Shown here: piece by piece, positions 42,583 to 50,238 of the stretch
How positions within the stretch are numbered: position 1 is the stretch's first letter
Layout: every line of letters starts with the position of its first letter
Assembly: GCF_036013645.1 (NCBI RefSeq)
Contig: NZ_CP107869.1
Location: 5,394,001-5,458,000, forward strand
Direction of reading: 5' to 3'
DNA length: 64,000 bases
Source of the DNA: Streptomyces sp. NBC_00490
GTDB taxonomy: Bacteria; Actinomycetota; Actinomycetes; Streptomycetales; Streptomycetaceae
Position numbers and translations under genes: made by a program
The notes under the pieces: model-generated
The model's database searches: none
Told to the model about the DNA's origin: nothing
Seen by the model: only the letters and a program-made list of their open reading frames with translations

Positions 42583-43809
42583 ATGTCCCGTTTCCGGATG
42601 TATCCGACGCCCGCCCAGGAGCAGCTGATGCTGCTGCACTGCGCGCACGCCCGGTACGTGTGGAACCTGGCGGTGGAGCAACATGCACACTGGCGGCCGG
42701 GCCGCAGGTCGGCTCCCGGTTTTGCCGAGCAGTGCCGTCAGCTGACCGAGGCCCGGCGAGAGAACGCATGGCTGGCAGCGGGGAATGCGGATGTGCAGCA
42801 ACAGGCTCTGAGGGACTTCGCCAAGGCCGGGCAGGCTCGCTTCACCTCAGGGTTTGGTGAGCCGACCTGGCGCAGGAAGCACATGCACGAGGGCTTTCGT
42901 GTCATCGGTACCGACCGTGTCCCAGAGTTCGAGCCGGACGGCAGCCCGAGGCTGAATACCAGGGGCAGGCAAGTCATGGGCCGCTCGGTGGTCGTCGAGC
43001 GACTGAACCGACGGTGGGCGCGGGTGAAGGTGCCCGGCTGTGGCTGGGTGCGTTTCCGTCTCACCCGTGCCGGGCGGCCCGCCGCGAAGACGTTCCGCGT
43101 CACGTTCAAGAATAACCAGTGGCATATCGCGTTCGCCGTGATCCCCGAGCCGATCGGGGCGCCCGCGACGGGCGAAGTTATCGGCATCGACCGGGGTGTG
43201 ACCGTCACAGCCGCTCTGTCCGACGGCCGGAAGCTGAACTGCCCGCAGCTTACGGTCAAGGAGCACGCACAGATCCGCAAGCACCAACGGCGGACCGCCC
43301 GTGCCCCGAAGGGGACCGAGGCCAAGACCGCCGGGCATGCCAAGGTCGCCAGGTTGAAGGCGCGGGAGACGAACCGTCGCAAGGACTGGTGCGAGAAGAC
43401 GTCCACCATGCTCGCCAGGACCTGCAGTCTGGTGCGGTTTGAGAAACTGAACATCAAGAGCATGACCCGCTCGGCGAAAGGGACCGTCGAGCAGCCTGGT
43501 AAGAGCGTGGCGCAGAAGGCCGGGCTGAACCGGGCGATTCTCGCGCAAGGGTGGGGCTTGCTGCGGCAGCGCACCGGGCAGAAGGCCCCCGGCCGGGTCG
43601 AGGACGTGCCAGCACCTTTTACGTCCCTGCGGTGCAGTGCCTGCGGGTGGATCGAGAAGAAGTCGCGTAAGAGCCATGAAAACGCCAGCATCAACGTCGC
43701 GGCAGGACAGGGCGGGATCCCCCGCCCCCGGCGCTCAGCCGGTGCCGGAAAGAGCTGTTCGAGCGCCCGTGAACCTCGACCTGCCTGGGTTGTAATCCCC
43801 CTCTTCTAA
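42583..43809 (+). CDS. tnpB: TnpB (IS200/IS605-IS1341 type) with damaged nuclease end
   Basis: 408 residues. The N-terminal OrfB_IS605 helix-turn-helix (RMYPTPAQEQLMLLHCAHARYVWNLAVEQ) and the RuvC core are intact, with Asp203 (GIDRGV) and Glu287 (FEKLNIKSM). The zinc-finger/RuvC-III end is not: after CSACG (Cys351, Cys354) the expected second Cys pair and the Asp of ADxNAAxNI are missing. The sequence runs KKSRKSHENASINVAAG, with Glu366 near the position of that Asp. About 15-20 residues seem to have been lost in frame. TnpB is an RNA-guided DNA nuclease, so this copy is probably catalytically dead. There is no tnpA nearby, so it is an IS1341-like single-gene element. Confidence 0.85.
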   Translation: MSRFRMYPTPAQEQLMLLHCAHARYVWNLAVEQHAHWRPGRRSAPGFAEQCRQLTEARRENAWLAAGNADVQQQALRDFAKAGQARFTSGFGEPTWRRKHMHEGFRVIGTDRVPEFEPDGSPRLNTRGRQVMGRSVVVERLNRRWARVKVPGCGWVRFRLTRAGRPAAKTFRVTFKNNQWHIAFAVIPEPIGAPATGEVIGIDRGVTVTAALSDGRKLNCPQLTVKEHAQIRKHQRRTARAPKGTEAKTAGHAKVARLKARETNRRKDWCEKTSTMLARTCSLVRFEKLNIKSMTRSAKGTVEQPGKSVAQKAGLNRAILAQGWGLLRQRTGQKAPGRVEDVPAPFTSLRCSACGWIEKKSRKSHENASINVAAGQGGIPRPRRSAGAGKSCSSAREPRPAWVVIPLF

Positions 43810-43826
43810 GAGCGGGAGGATGTCAA
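43700..43826 (+). ncRNA. Putative omega RNA and right end of the tnpB element
   Basis: In IS605-family elements the guide RNA overlaps the tnpB 3' end and the right end. Here the last coding bases are followed by a hairpin (CCCCTCTT/AAGAG-GGG region, about 43797-43817) and the terminal sequence GGAGGATGTCAA at 43815-43826. The guide would begin at 43827. The 5' limit is a guess from family architecture. Confidence 0.5.
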
Positions 43827-43897
43827 AACGTCACGATGTTCTACGCCCTGCGGTGGCTCTGCTGTTGACGGCGGGCAAGTAGCGGGTGAGCTGAAAT

Positions 43898-43916
43898 TAA
43901 GGCAAGGCTTAGCTAT
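43898..43916. promoter_or_regulatory. Iron-box-like element upstream of intradiol dioxygenase copy 2
   Basis: TAAGGCAAGGCTTAGCTAT matches the DmdR/IdeR consensus TTAGGTTAGGCTCACCTAA at 13 of 19 positions, 71 bp before the start codon. Related sequence TAAGGCAAGCCTT occurs at 41348-41360 upstream of copy 1, beginning with the aspS stop codon. Iron control is a hypothesis. Confidence 0.4.
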
Positions 43917-43986
43917 CTCTATTCTATGAAAAGATCACAGCCTATTCCCGTGGCTCTCCCAGTCTTCTTACCTAAGTTCGGTGCCC

Positions 43987-44904
43987 ATGACGGGAAACCA
44001 GCAGAACAACGAGCCGAAGCACAAGCGGGACCTGACGCGTCGCAAGGTCGTCGTGGCGGGCGCGGGTGCCGCCGTGGCCGTGGGCGCGGGCGCCACCCTC
44101 GCCTCGGGTGCCTTCGCCGACGAGACGACGAGCACCGCTTCCGCGAGCGGCACCTCCTCCGCCGAGGTCTGCTACAAGCTCACCTCGGAGACCACCGAGG
44201 GTCCGTACTACATCGACGCCGACAAGCTCCGCCGCGACATCACCGAGGACAAGGAGGGCATCCCGCTCGTCCTCGACCTCAAGGTGATCGACTCGGAGAC
44301 CTGCAAGCCGATCCGCAACGCCGCCGTGGACATCTGGCACTGCGACGCCCTGGGCATCTACTCGGGTTACGAGAGCCTGTCGACCGGCGGTGGCGGCACC
44401 GCTCCCACGGGCGCCCCCTCCGGCACGCCGACCGGTGAGCCGCCGTCGGGCGCGCCGTCCGGCGGCACCGGTGGCGGGGTCCACGAGGAGCCGACGGACG
44501 ACGAGCGCTATCTGCGCGGCACATGGCGGACGGACAAGAACGGCAAGGTCACCTTCAAGACCGTCTTCCCGGGCTGGTATCGGGGCCGTACCGTCCACAT
44601 CCACACCAAGGTGCACGTGGGCGGCGAGTGGACGGACGCCGGGTACGAGGGCGGCACCACCTGCCACACCGGCCAGTTCTTCTTCGACGAGGAGTCCGTG
44701 CTCGCCTCCGCCGAGGTGGAGCCGTACTCGACCTCGACGACCGAGCGCACCACGCTCGACGAGGACTCCATCTACGACCAGAGCGGCACCGCGGGCGGCC
44801 TGCTCAAGCTGAAGTACGACAAGAAGAACATCGCCAAGGGCGTCGTCGGCTCCCTCACGATGGGCGTCGACCCCGACGCGACGAACGAGGGCACCTCGCT
44901 GTAA
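43987..44904 (+). CDS. Tat-exported intradiol dioxygenase-like protein, copy 2
   Basis: 305 residues from ATG 43987, aligned with the start of copy 1. The Tat motif is TRRKVVVAGAG (Arg18-Arg19). The iron-ligand segments match copy 1 almost exactly: TTEGPYYIDADKLRRD, DIWHCDALGIYSGYES, FPGWYRGRTVHIHTKVHVGGEWTDAGYEGG. The variable Gly/Thr/Pro loop (PTGAPSGTPTGEPPSGAPSGG) differs, and the C-terminal Ser/Pro tail of copy 1 is absent. The two are clear paralogs separated by the TnpB element. Followed by a strong terminator. Confidence 0.88.
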   Translation: MTGNQQNNEPKHKRDLTRRKVVVAGAGAAVAVGAGATLASGAFADETTSTASASGTSSAEVCYKLTSETTEGPYYIDADKLRRDITEDKEGIPLVLDLKVIDSETCKPIRNAAVDIWHCDALGIYSGYESLSTGGGGTAPTGAPSGTPTGEPPSGAPSGGTGGGVHEEPTDDERYLRGTWRTDKNGKVTFKTVFPGWYRGRTVHIHTKVHVGGEWTDAGYEGGTTCHTGQFFFDEESVLASAEVEPYSTSTTERTTLDEDSIYDQSGTAGGLLKLKYDKKNIAKGVVGSLTMGVDPDATNEGTSL

Positions 44905-44918
44905 TCACCGATCCACGC

Positions 44919-44954
44919 AAGGGCGCCCGGGACGGTCAGGTCCCGGGCGCCCTT
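44919..44954 (+). terminator. Hairpin terminator after intradiol dioxygenase copy 2
   Basis: A 14-bp perfect stem (44919-44932 with 44941-44954) encloses an 8-nt loop. Confidence 0.88.
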
Positions 44955-45060
44955 CGCCGTGAGCCGCCATGGCGTCCTCACAGGGGCCGTACAGACGGCT
45001 CGGCGCCGGCGCACAGCGGCCCGGGGTCTCATGGGGAGACCGCAAGCGCTGGAGGAAGCG

Positions 45061-45636
45061 ATGGGATACGTCGTACTCGCACTGTTGCTGATCGTCGCAG
45101 CGGCCGTCGCGGTCGCCGCACAGCGGAGGCAGGGCGGCCGGGCGGAACCTGTCGTGCCGGTGGCCGCGCCGCCCGCTGTCCCCGACCTCGGCCCCGGGGC
45201 CGGTGCCCGTGTCGAGGCCGAGCGGTGGGTCGAGCGGCTCGGGGCCGGTCCGGCGGGGATCGACGCGGCGGGTGACAAGGCGGCCGTGCAGGCCCTCGCG
45301 GACGCGACCGGGCGGTACCGCGCCGCGAAGGGGGAACTCGCCGCCGGGCGGTACGACGCGGCCACGGCGGCCGCCGTCGAGGGCCTCCACTACGTCCGCG
45401 CCGCCCGCACCGCGCTCCGCCTGGACCCCGGGCCCGTCCTGCCGGGTCTGGGCACGGGCGCGGTCACCGCCCGCGACGGCCGGGTCATCGTGGCGGACCG
45501 CACGTACACGGTCTCCAACCGTTGGCGGGACGGGGTGACCCCGTACTACTACGCGGGCGGCGTCGTCGCCGGACGCCGGGTGCCGGCGGGCTGGTACAGC
45601 GCGCCCTGGTGGAACCCGGCACTGGCGGTGGCCTGA
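45061..45636 (+). CDS. Membrane-anchored hypothetical protein
   Basis: 191 residues from ATG 45061, preceded by GGAGGAAGCG; ATG 45031 is in frame but less well placed. The first 20 residues are one transmembrane helix (MGYVVLALLLIVAAAVAVAA). The rest is soluble, Ala-rich and helical (ADATGRYRAAKGELAAGRYDAATAAAVEGLHYVRAARTALRL), with a tyrosine- and tryptophan-rich end (TPYYYAGGVV, GWYSAPWWNPALA). Family not recognised. Confidence 0.68.
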   Translation: MGYVVLALLLIVAAAVAVAAQRRQGGRAEPVVPVAAPPAVPDLGPGAGARVEAERWVERLGAGPAGIDAAGDKAAVQALADATGRYRAAKGELAAGRYDAATAAAVEGLHYVRAARTALRLDPGPVLPGLGTGAVTARDGRVIVADRTYTVSNRWRDGVTPYYYAGGVVAGRRVPAGWYSAPWWNPALAVA

Positions 45637-45822
45637 GCGGCCGGACCACCCAGGAACTCCTCGTGCGGCAGCGGAACTTGTCGCCACGGGACCCCGACGG
45701 CCCGGCCCTTGTGAGCGCCCGGGGCGACGGACTGAAGTCCGACAACACCGAGGACACGGGGAGACCGGCGGGATGTACCCGGCGGGCGACGCCCCCGAAG
45801 GAGGCTTCGGAGGTGGCCTGGG

Positions 45823-45859
45823 CCCTGAAGGGGCGCGGGGAACTGCGCGATCAGCCACG
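45823..45859. repeat. Dispersed Streptomyces intergenic repeat
   Basis: GGGGCGCGGGGAACTGCGCG, with CCCTGAA before and ATCAGCCACG after, is a unit I recognise as very frequent in Streptomyces intergenic DNA. It lies in the 273-bp gap 45637-45909, where I see no gene. Confidence 0.7.
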
Positions 45860-45909
45860 TTGGTGCCGCAGACGATCGACGGCATGTCGCCGCACCCCCG
45901 GCGGAGCGC

Positions 45910-46275
45910 CTAGCGCGCGACGTACTGGGTGAGGATCGCCTGCACCTCGTAGATGTCCACGCCCTTGGTGAAGGTCTTCTGGATCGGCACGGAGTTGCCG
46001 GAGACCCAGATCTTCAGCTCGGCGTCGAGGTCGAAGGTGCCGGCCGTCTCCACCGCGAAGTGCGTGATGCTGCGGTACGGGATCGAGTGGTACTCGACCT
46101 TCTTGCCGGTGATGCCCTGCTTGTCGACCAGGATCAGCCGACGGTCGGTGAACATGATGACGTCGCGCACCAGCTGGTACGCCGCCTGCACAACCTCACC
46201 GGCGCCCAGCAGCTTGCCGAAGTCCGATGCCGCCTGGCCCGGGTCGATGGTGTGCGCGTTGCCGAAAAGTGCCAT
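45910..46275 (-). CDS. PH-domain (bPH_1 type) protein
   Basis: 121 residues forming one bacterial pleckstrin-homology-like domain: LLGAGEVVQAAYQLVRDVIMFTDRRLILVDKQG, then KKVEYHSIPYRSITHFAVETAGTFDLDAELKIWV and a C-terminal helix (VDIYEVQAILTQYV). No membrane segment. Small bPH proteins oligomerise into rings; their cellular role is unclear. Confidence 0.83.
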   Translation of the reverse strand: MALFGNAHTIDPGQAASDFGKLLGAGEVVQAAYQLVRDVIMFTDRRLILVDKQGITGKKVEYHSIPYRSITHFAVETAGTFDLDAELKIWVSGNSVPIQKTFTKGVDIYEVQAILTQYVAR

Positions 46276-46338
46276 GGATGAAACCCCCCACTAGTGATCT
46301 TCGGCATGTATAGCGCCTTGTGGGGGCGTCTGCCTAGA

Positions 46339-46803
46339 TCAGGTGTCGTAACTGCCGTCCCAGGGCGGCCCGAAGCCCAGATTGTCCGGGTACAGCTCGG
46401 CCCAGAGCTCGTCCTCGTCCTCCCCGGTGACCAGCCCGAACAGGACATCGTCGACGGTGAGCTGGAAGGGCCGTACGGCGATGTCGGTGTACGTGCGCCG
46501 GGGCAGACTGCGCAGCAGCGTGGCGAGGTGGGCCCGCGCCCGGGCGAGTACCGAACCGTCGCGCTGCTGCTCCGCCCAGGTGCCGGCGCACCAGATCCGC
46601 GAGTCGCGGTAGTGGCCCTCCGCGTCGAAGGTGTGCAGCACGGCGTAGAGGCGCTTGTGCTCCTCCCAGCCGCTGTCGAGCCGGAACCCCTTGGGGAAGG
46701 CGTACGAGACCGACCCGAGGAACTGCCCGTCCGCGTATAGACCGATGGCCTCGGTACGGCCGTGCGGCTCGTAGGCGATCGGGATGAGCCCAGGTACTGC
46801 CAT
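46339..46803 (-). CDS. Conserved hypothetical protein
   Basis: 154 residues from ATG 46803, or 158 from ATG 46815 which has a GAGAAG at suitable spacing. No family recognised. Soluble, acidic, rich in aromatic residues (FPKGFRLDSGWEEHKRLYAVLHTFDAEGHY), ending FGPPWDGSYDT. It lies 63 bp downstream of the ATG of the PH-domain gene's upstream side and runs in the same direction, so it precedes that gene in transcription. Confidence 0.65.
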   Translation of the reverse strand: MAVPGLIPIAYEPHGRTEAIGLYADGQFLGSVSYAFPKGFRLDSGWEEHKRLYAVLHTFDAEGHYRDSRIWCAGTWAEQQRDGSVLARARAHLATLLRSLPRRTYTDIAVRPFQLTVDDVLFGLVTGEDEDELWAELYPDNLGFGPPWDGSYDT

Positions 46804-46951
46804 GGCGCAAACCATACGTAGCTTCTCTGGCAAGTTCCGCCCCCCATCCATCAGTTGATCACCGATGAGACGAAATTTTTACGGCAACCTTTTGGATCTC
46901 CACGACCACAGAAGAGTCGGAACTACCCCCCAAGTACGTAAGGACTCATCC

Positions 46952-48295
46952 GTGGCTGCTCCCGCACACCGCCGGTCTCTCCGCAAGCGCCGCACCCTCG
47001 TCGTCTCCGCCGCCGTGGTGGCGGCCGGTGTCGGTGCGGGCGCGCTCGTGCTGAACGCGAACGCCGGGACCGTCGACCTGTACCACGAGACCCTCGCCGC
47101 CAAGGACGGCTGGGCCTCCTCGGGGACGGGCACGACCGGTGGCACGAAGGCCGACGCCGCGCACACCTTCACGGTCTCCACCCGTGCCCAGCTGGTCAAG
47201 GCGCTGGGCTCGGCCTCCGACACCACGCCCCGGATCATCAAGGTCAAGGGCACGATCGACGCCAACACCGACGACGCGGGCAAGAAGCTGACCTGCGCGG
47301 ACTACGCGTCGGGCACGGGCTACTCGTTCTCCGCCTATCTGAAGGCGTACGACCCGTCGACGTACGGCCGCTCCAAGCTGCCCTCCGGCACCCAGGAGAA
47401 GGCGCGCGCCGCCGCCCAGACCAAGCAGGCGAAGAACATCGTCTTCAAGGTCCCGGCGAACACCTCGGTCGTCGGCGTCCCCGGCACCAACGCCGGGATC
47501 ACCGGCGGCATGCTCCAGATCCAGAACGTGGACAACGTCATCGTCCGCAACCTCGCCTTCGCCGCCACCGAGGACTGCTTCCCGCAGTGGGACCCGACCG
47601 ACGGTGACGACGGCAACTGGAACTCCAACTACGACTCGGTGACCCTGCGCGGCGCCACCCACGTCTGGGCGGACCACAACACGTTCACCGACGCGCCGCA
47701 CCTGGACTCGGCGAACCCCAAGTACTACGGCCGCGAGTACCAGATCCACGACGGCGCGCTGGACATCACCAAGAGCTCCGACCTCGTGACGGTGTCCCGC
47801 AACCAGTTCACCAACCACGACAAGACCACGCTGATCGGCAGCAGCGACAGCGAGCCCGCGGGCAAGCTGCGTGTCTCGATCCACCACAACATCTACAAGG
47901 GCATCACCCAGCGCGCCCCGCTCGCGCGCGTGGGCCAGGTCCACATCTACAACAACTACTACGACGTGACCCCGCTGAACGGCTACGCGGTGCAGTACAG
48001 CATCAACTCCCGCGCCAAGGCCCAGGTCGTCGCCGAGAACAACTCCTGGAAGGTCCCGTCGTCGGTGAAGGTCGCCAAGCTCCTCAGCGGCGACGGCACC
48101 GGCTCCGTCAAGGGCTCGGGCAACCTGGTGAACGGCACGGTCACGGACCTGGTCGCGGCGTACAACGCGGCGTCCTCCAAGGACCTGAAGACGACCGTGA
48201 ACTGGACCCCCACCCTGACGGCGGGCCTGGAGTCCTCGGCGAAGAACCTGCCGACGACGCTGGGCACGACGGCGGGCGCGGGCGCCCTGAAGTAG
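46952..48295 (+). CDS. Secreted pectate lyase (polysaccharide lyase family 1)
   Basis: 447 residues from GTG 46952, which has AAGGA at proper spacing; the frame is open to 46865. The signal peptide follows an RRSLRKRRTLVVSAAVV n-region. The right-handed beta-helix of PL1 is seen in TSVVGVPGTNAGITGGMLQIQNVDNVIVRNLAF, the Ca2+-binding region DNWNSNYDSVTLRGATHVWADHNTF, ITKSSDLVTVSRNQFTNHDKTTLIGSSD and LRVSIHHNIYKGITQRAPLARVGQVHIYNNYY, which holds the catalytic Arg (QRAPLAR). It degrades plant pectate by beta-elimination outside the cell. Confidence 0.93.
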   Translation: MAAPAHRRSLRKRRTLVVSAAVVAAGVGAGALVLNANAGTVDLYHETLAAKDGWASSGTGTTGGTKADAAHTFTVSTRAQLVKALGSASDTTPRIIKVKGTIDANTDDAGKKLTCADYASGTGYSFSAYLKAYDPSTYGRSKLPSGTQEKARAAAQTKQAKNIVFKVPANTSVVGVPGTNAGITGGMLQIQNVDNVIVRNLAFAATEDCFPQWDPTDGDDGNWNSNYDSVTLRGATHVWADHNTFTDAPHLDSANPKYYGREYQIHDGALDITKSSDLVTVSRNQFTNHDKTTLIGSSDSEPAGKLRVSIHHNIYKGITQRAPLARVGQVHIYNNYYDVTPLNGYAVQYSINSRAKAQVVAENNSWKVPSSVKVAKLLSGDGTGSVKGSGNLVNGTVTDLVAAYNAASSKDLKTTVNWTPTLTAGLESSAKNLPTTLGTTAGAGALK

Positions 48296-48311
48296 GGCCG
48301 ATCACGCAAGG

Positions 48312-48342
48312 AAGGGCCCGGGACATGCTGTCCCGGGCCCTT
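48312..48342. terminator. Bidirectional hairpin terminator
   Basis: A 14-bp stem (AAGGGCCCGGGACA, 48312-48325, with 48329-48342) and 3-nt loop lie between the convergent pectate lyase and metG genes. Confidence 0.88.
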
Positions 48343-48363
48343 TCTCGGTGCGTACGTGACCGC

Positions 48364-50091
48364 TTACGCGGCCGGCTCGCCGCCGAAGCGCTCCTTGTAC
48401 GTCTCCAGGTCGTCCTCCGTGAGCTTGGCGAAGAGGACCGGCGGGACGGTGAAGGGGGTGCCGACCGGGACGGCGGTGAGGGCGCGGGCGGCTTCCGGGC
48501 TGATCCAGGTGGCCGTGTCGTTCTCGAGGGCGAAGGCCTGGCGCATGGCCGCCGAGGTGGCCGGGATGAAGGGTTCCGAGACCACCGCGTAGAGGTGGAT
48601 CAGGTTCATCGCCGTGCGCAGGGTGAGGGCGGCGGCCTCCTGGTCGGTCTTGATCTCCAGCCAGGGAGCCTTCTCCTCCAGGTAGGAGTTGCCGGCCGAC
48701 CACAGGGCGCGCAGGGCGGCCGCGGCCTTGCGGAACTGGAGGGCCTCCATCTGCTCCTCGTACTCGGCGAGGAGGCGGGAAATCTCCTCGCCCAGCTTCG
48801 TCTCCGCGGCGCCCGGCTCGCCGCCCGCGGGGACCTCCTCGCCGAAGCGCTTCTTGGAGAAGGACAGGACGCGGTTGACGAAGTTGCCGAGGGTGTCGGC
48901 GAGGTCCTTGTTCACCGTGGCGGTGAAGTGCTCCCAGGTGAAGGACGAGTCGTCGGACTCGGGAGCGTTGGCGATCAGGAAGTAGCGCCAGTAGTCGGCC
49001 GGGAGGATGTCCAGGGCCTGGTCGGTGAAGACGCCCCGCCGCTGGCTCGTGGAGAACTTTCCGCCGTAGTACGTCAGCCAGTTGAAGGCCTTGACGTAGT
49101 CGACCTTCTTCCACGGCTCCCGGACGCCGAGCTCGGTGGCCGGGAACATCACCGTGTGGAAGGGGACGTTGTCCTTCGCCATGAACTCGGTGTAGCGGAC
49201 CGGGTTCTCACCGGAGTCGGCCTCGTACCACCAGGACTTCCAGTCCCGGTTCTCCGGGTCCAGGTCCGACCACTCCTTGGTCGCGCCGATGTACTCGATC
49301 GGGGCGTCGAACCAGACGTAGAAGACCTTGCCCTCGGCCGCCAGCTCCGGCCACGTGTCCGCCGGGACCGGGACGCCCCAGTCCAGGTCACGGGTGATGG
49401 CGCGGTCGTGCAGGCCCTCGGTCAGCCACTTGCGGGCGATGGAGGAGGCCAGCTGGGGCCACTCGTCCTCGTGCCGGGCGACCCACTCCTCGACCTCGTG
49501 CTGGAGCTTCGACTGGAGCAGGAAGAGGTGCTTGGTCTCCCGGACCTCCAGGTCCGTGGAGCCGGAGATCGCCGAGCGCGGGTCGATCAGGTCGGTGGGG
49601 TCCAGGACGCGGGTGCAGTTCTCGCACTGGTCGCCGCGGGCCTTGTCGTAGCCGCAGTGGGGGCAGGTGCCCTCGACGTAGCGGTCCGGGAGGAAGCGGC
49701 CGTCGGTCGGGGAGTACACCTGGCGGATCGCCCGCTCCTCGATGAAGCCGTTCTCGTTGAGGCGGCGGGCGAAGTGCTGGGTGATCTCGACGTTCTGCTC
49801 GCTGGAGCTGCGGCCGAAGTAGTCGAAGGCCAGCGCGAAGCCGTCGTAGACCGCCTTCTGGGCGTCGTGCGCCTGGGCGCAGAACTCGGCGACGCTGAGC
49901 CCCGCCTCCTTCGCGGCGAGCTCGGCGGGGGTGCCGTGCTCGTCGGTGGCGCAGATGTAGAGGACGTCGTGGCCGCGCTGGCGGAGGTACCGGGAGTACA
50001 CGTCCGCCGGGAGCATGGACCCCACCATGTTGCCCAGGTGCTTGATCCCGTTGATGTACGGAAGGGCGCTGGTGATGAGGTGTCGAGCCAT
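48364..50091 (-). CDS. metG: Methionyl-tRNA synthetase
   Basis: 575 residues from ATG 50091. Class I signature 1 appears as [13 protein letters not shown] (HIGH variant HLGN). The zinc knuckle [17 protein letters not shown] lies near residue 145. The second signature is KFSTSQRRG in place of KMSKS, a known variant in this MetRS group. The anticodon-binding helical domain occupies residues ~400-560. No EMAP/Arc1p tRNA-binding extension is present. Cytoplasmic, essential. The leader holds a tandem 15-bp repeat. Confidence 0.95.
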   Translation of the reverse strand: MARHLITSALPYINGIKHLGNMVGSMLPADVYSRYLRQRGHDVLYICATDEHGTPAELAAKEAGLSVAEFCAQAHDAQKAVYDGFALAFDYFGRSSSEQNVEITQHFARRLNENGFIEERAIRQVYSPTDGRFLPDRYVEGTCPHCGYDKARGDQCENCTRVLDPTDLIDPRSAISGSTDLEVRETKHLFLLQSKLQHEVEEWVARHEDEWPQLASSIARKWLTEGLHDRAITRDLDWGVPVPADTWPELAAEGKVFYVWFDAPIEYIGATKEWSDLDPENRDWKSWWYEADSGENPVRYTEFMAKDNVPFHTVMFPATELGVREPWKKVDYVKAFNWLTYYGGKFSTSQRRGVFTDQALDILPADYWRYFLIANAPESDDSSFTWEHFTATVNKDLADTLGNFVNRVLSFSKKRFGEEVPAGGEPGAAETKLGEEISRLLAEYEEQMEALQFRKAAAALRALWSAGNSYLEEKAPWLEIKTDQEAAALTLRTAMNLIHLYAVVSEPFIPATSAAMRQAFALENDTATWISPEAARALTAVPVGTPFTVPPVLFAKLTEDDLETYKERFGGEPAA

Positions 50092-50110
50092 CGGGGGCTG
50101 CTCCCAGGTC

Positions 50111-50140
50111 GGATTTCGTGGTGCTGGATTTCGTGATGCT
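50111..50140. repeat. Tandem 15-bp repeat in the metG leader
   Basis: GGATTTCGTGGTGCT (50111-50125) is followed directly by GGATTTCGTGATGCT (50126-50140), one base different, 20 bp upstream of the metG start. Function unknown; it may be an operator or affect leader structure. Confidence 0.6.
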
Positions 50141-50173
50141 TTACGAACCAAGAAATCCTAGCCGACATGGGCA

Positions 50174-50214
50174 GGCCGCCCGCTTTCCGTATTGAGGGAT
50201 GGGAAGCGGGCGGC
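50174..50214 (-). terminator. Hairpin terminator after the VWA gene
   Basis: GGCCGCCCGCTTTC (50174-50187) pairs with GGGAAGCGGGCGGCC-region bases 50201-50214 with one wobble. It ends the transcript of the minus-strand gene at 50239. Confidence 0.75.
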
Positions 50215-50238
50215 CCGGGGTGTGCCGGTCTTCGGTGA

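Noticed and set aside
48312..48342. GGGACA/TGTCCC inverted repeat as a DevR-type operator
   Set aside because: It is the centre of a long G+C-rich hairpin between convergent genes and is explained as a terminator.
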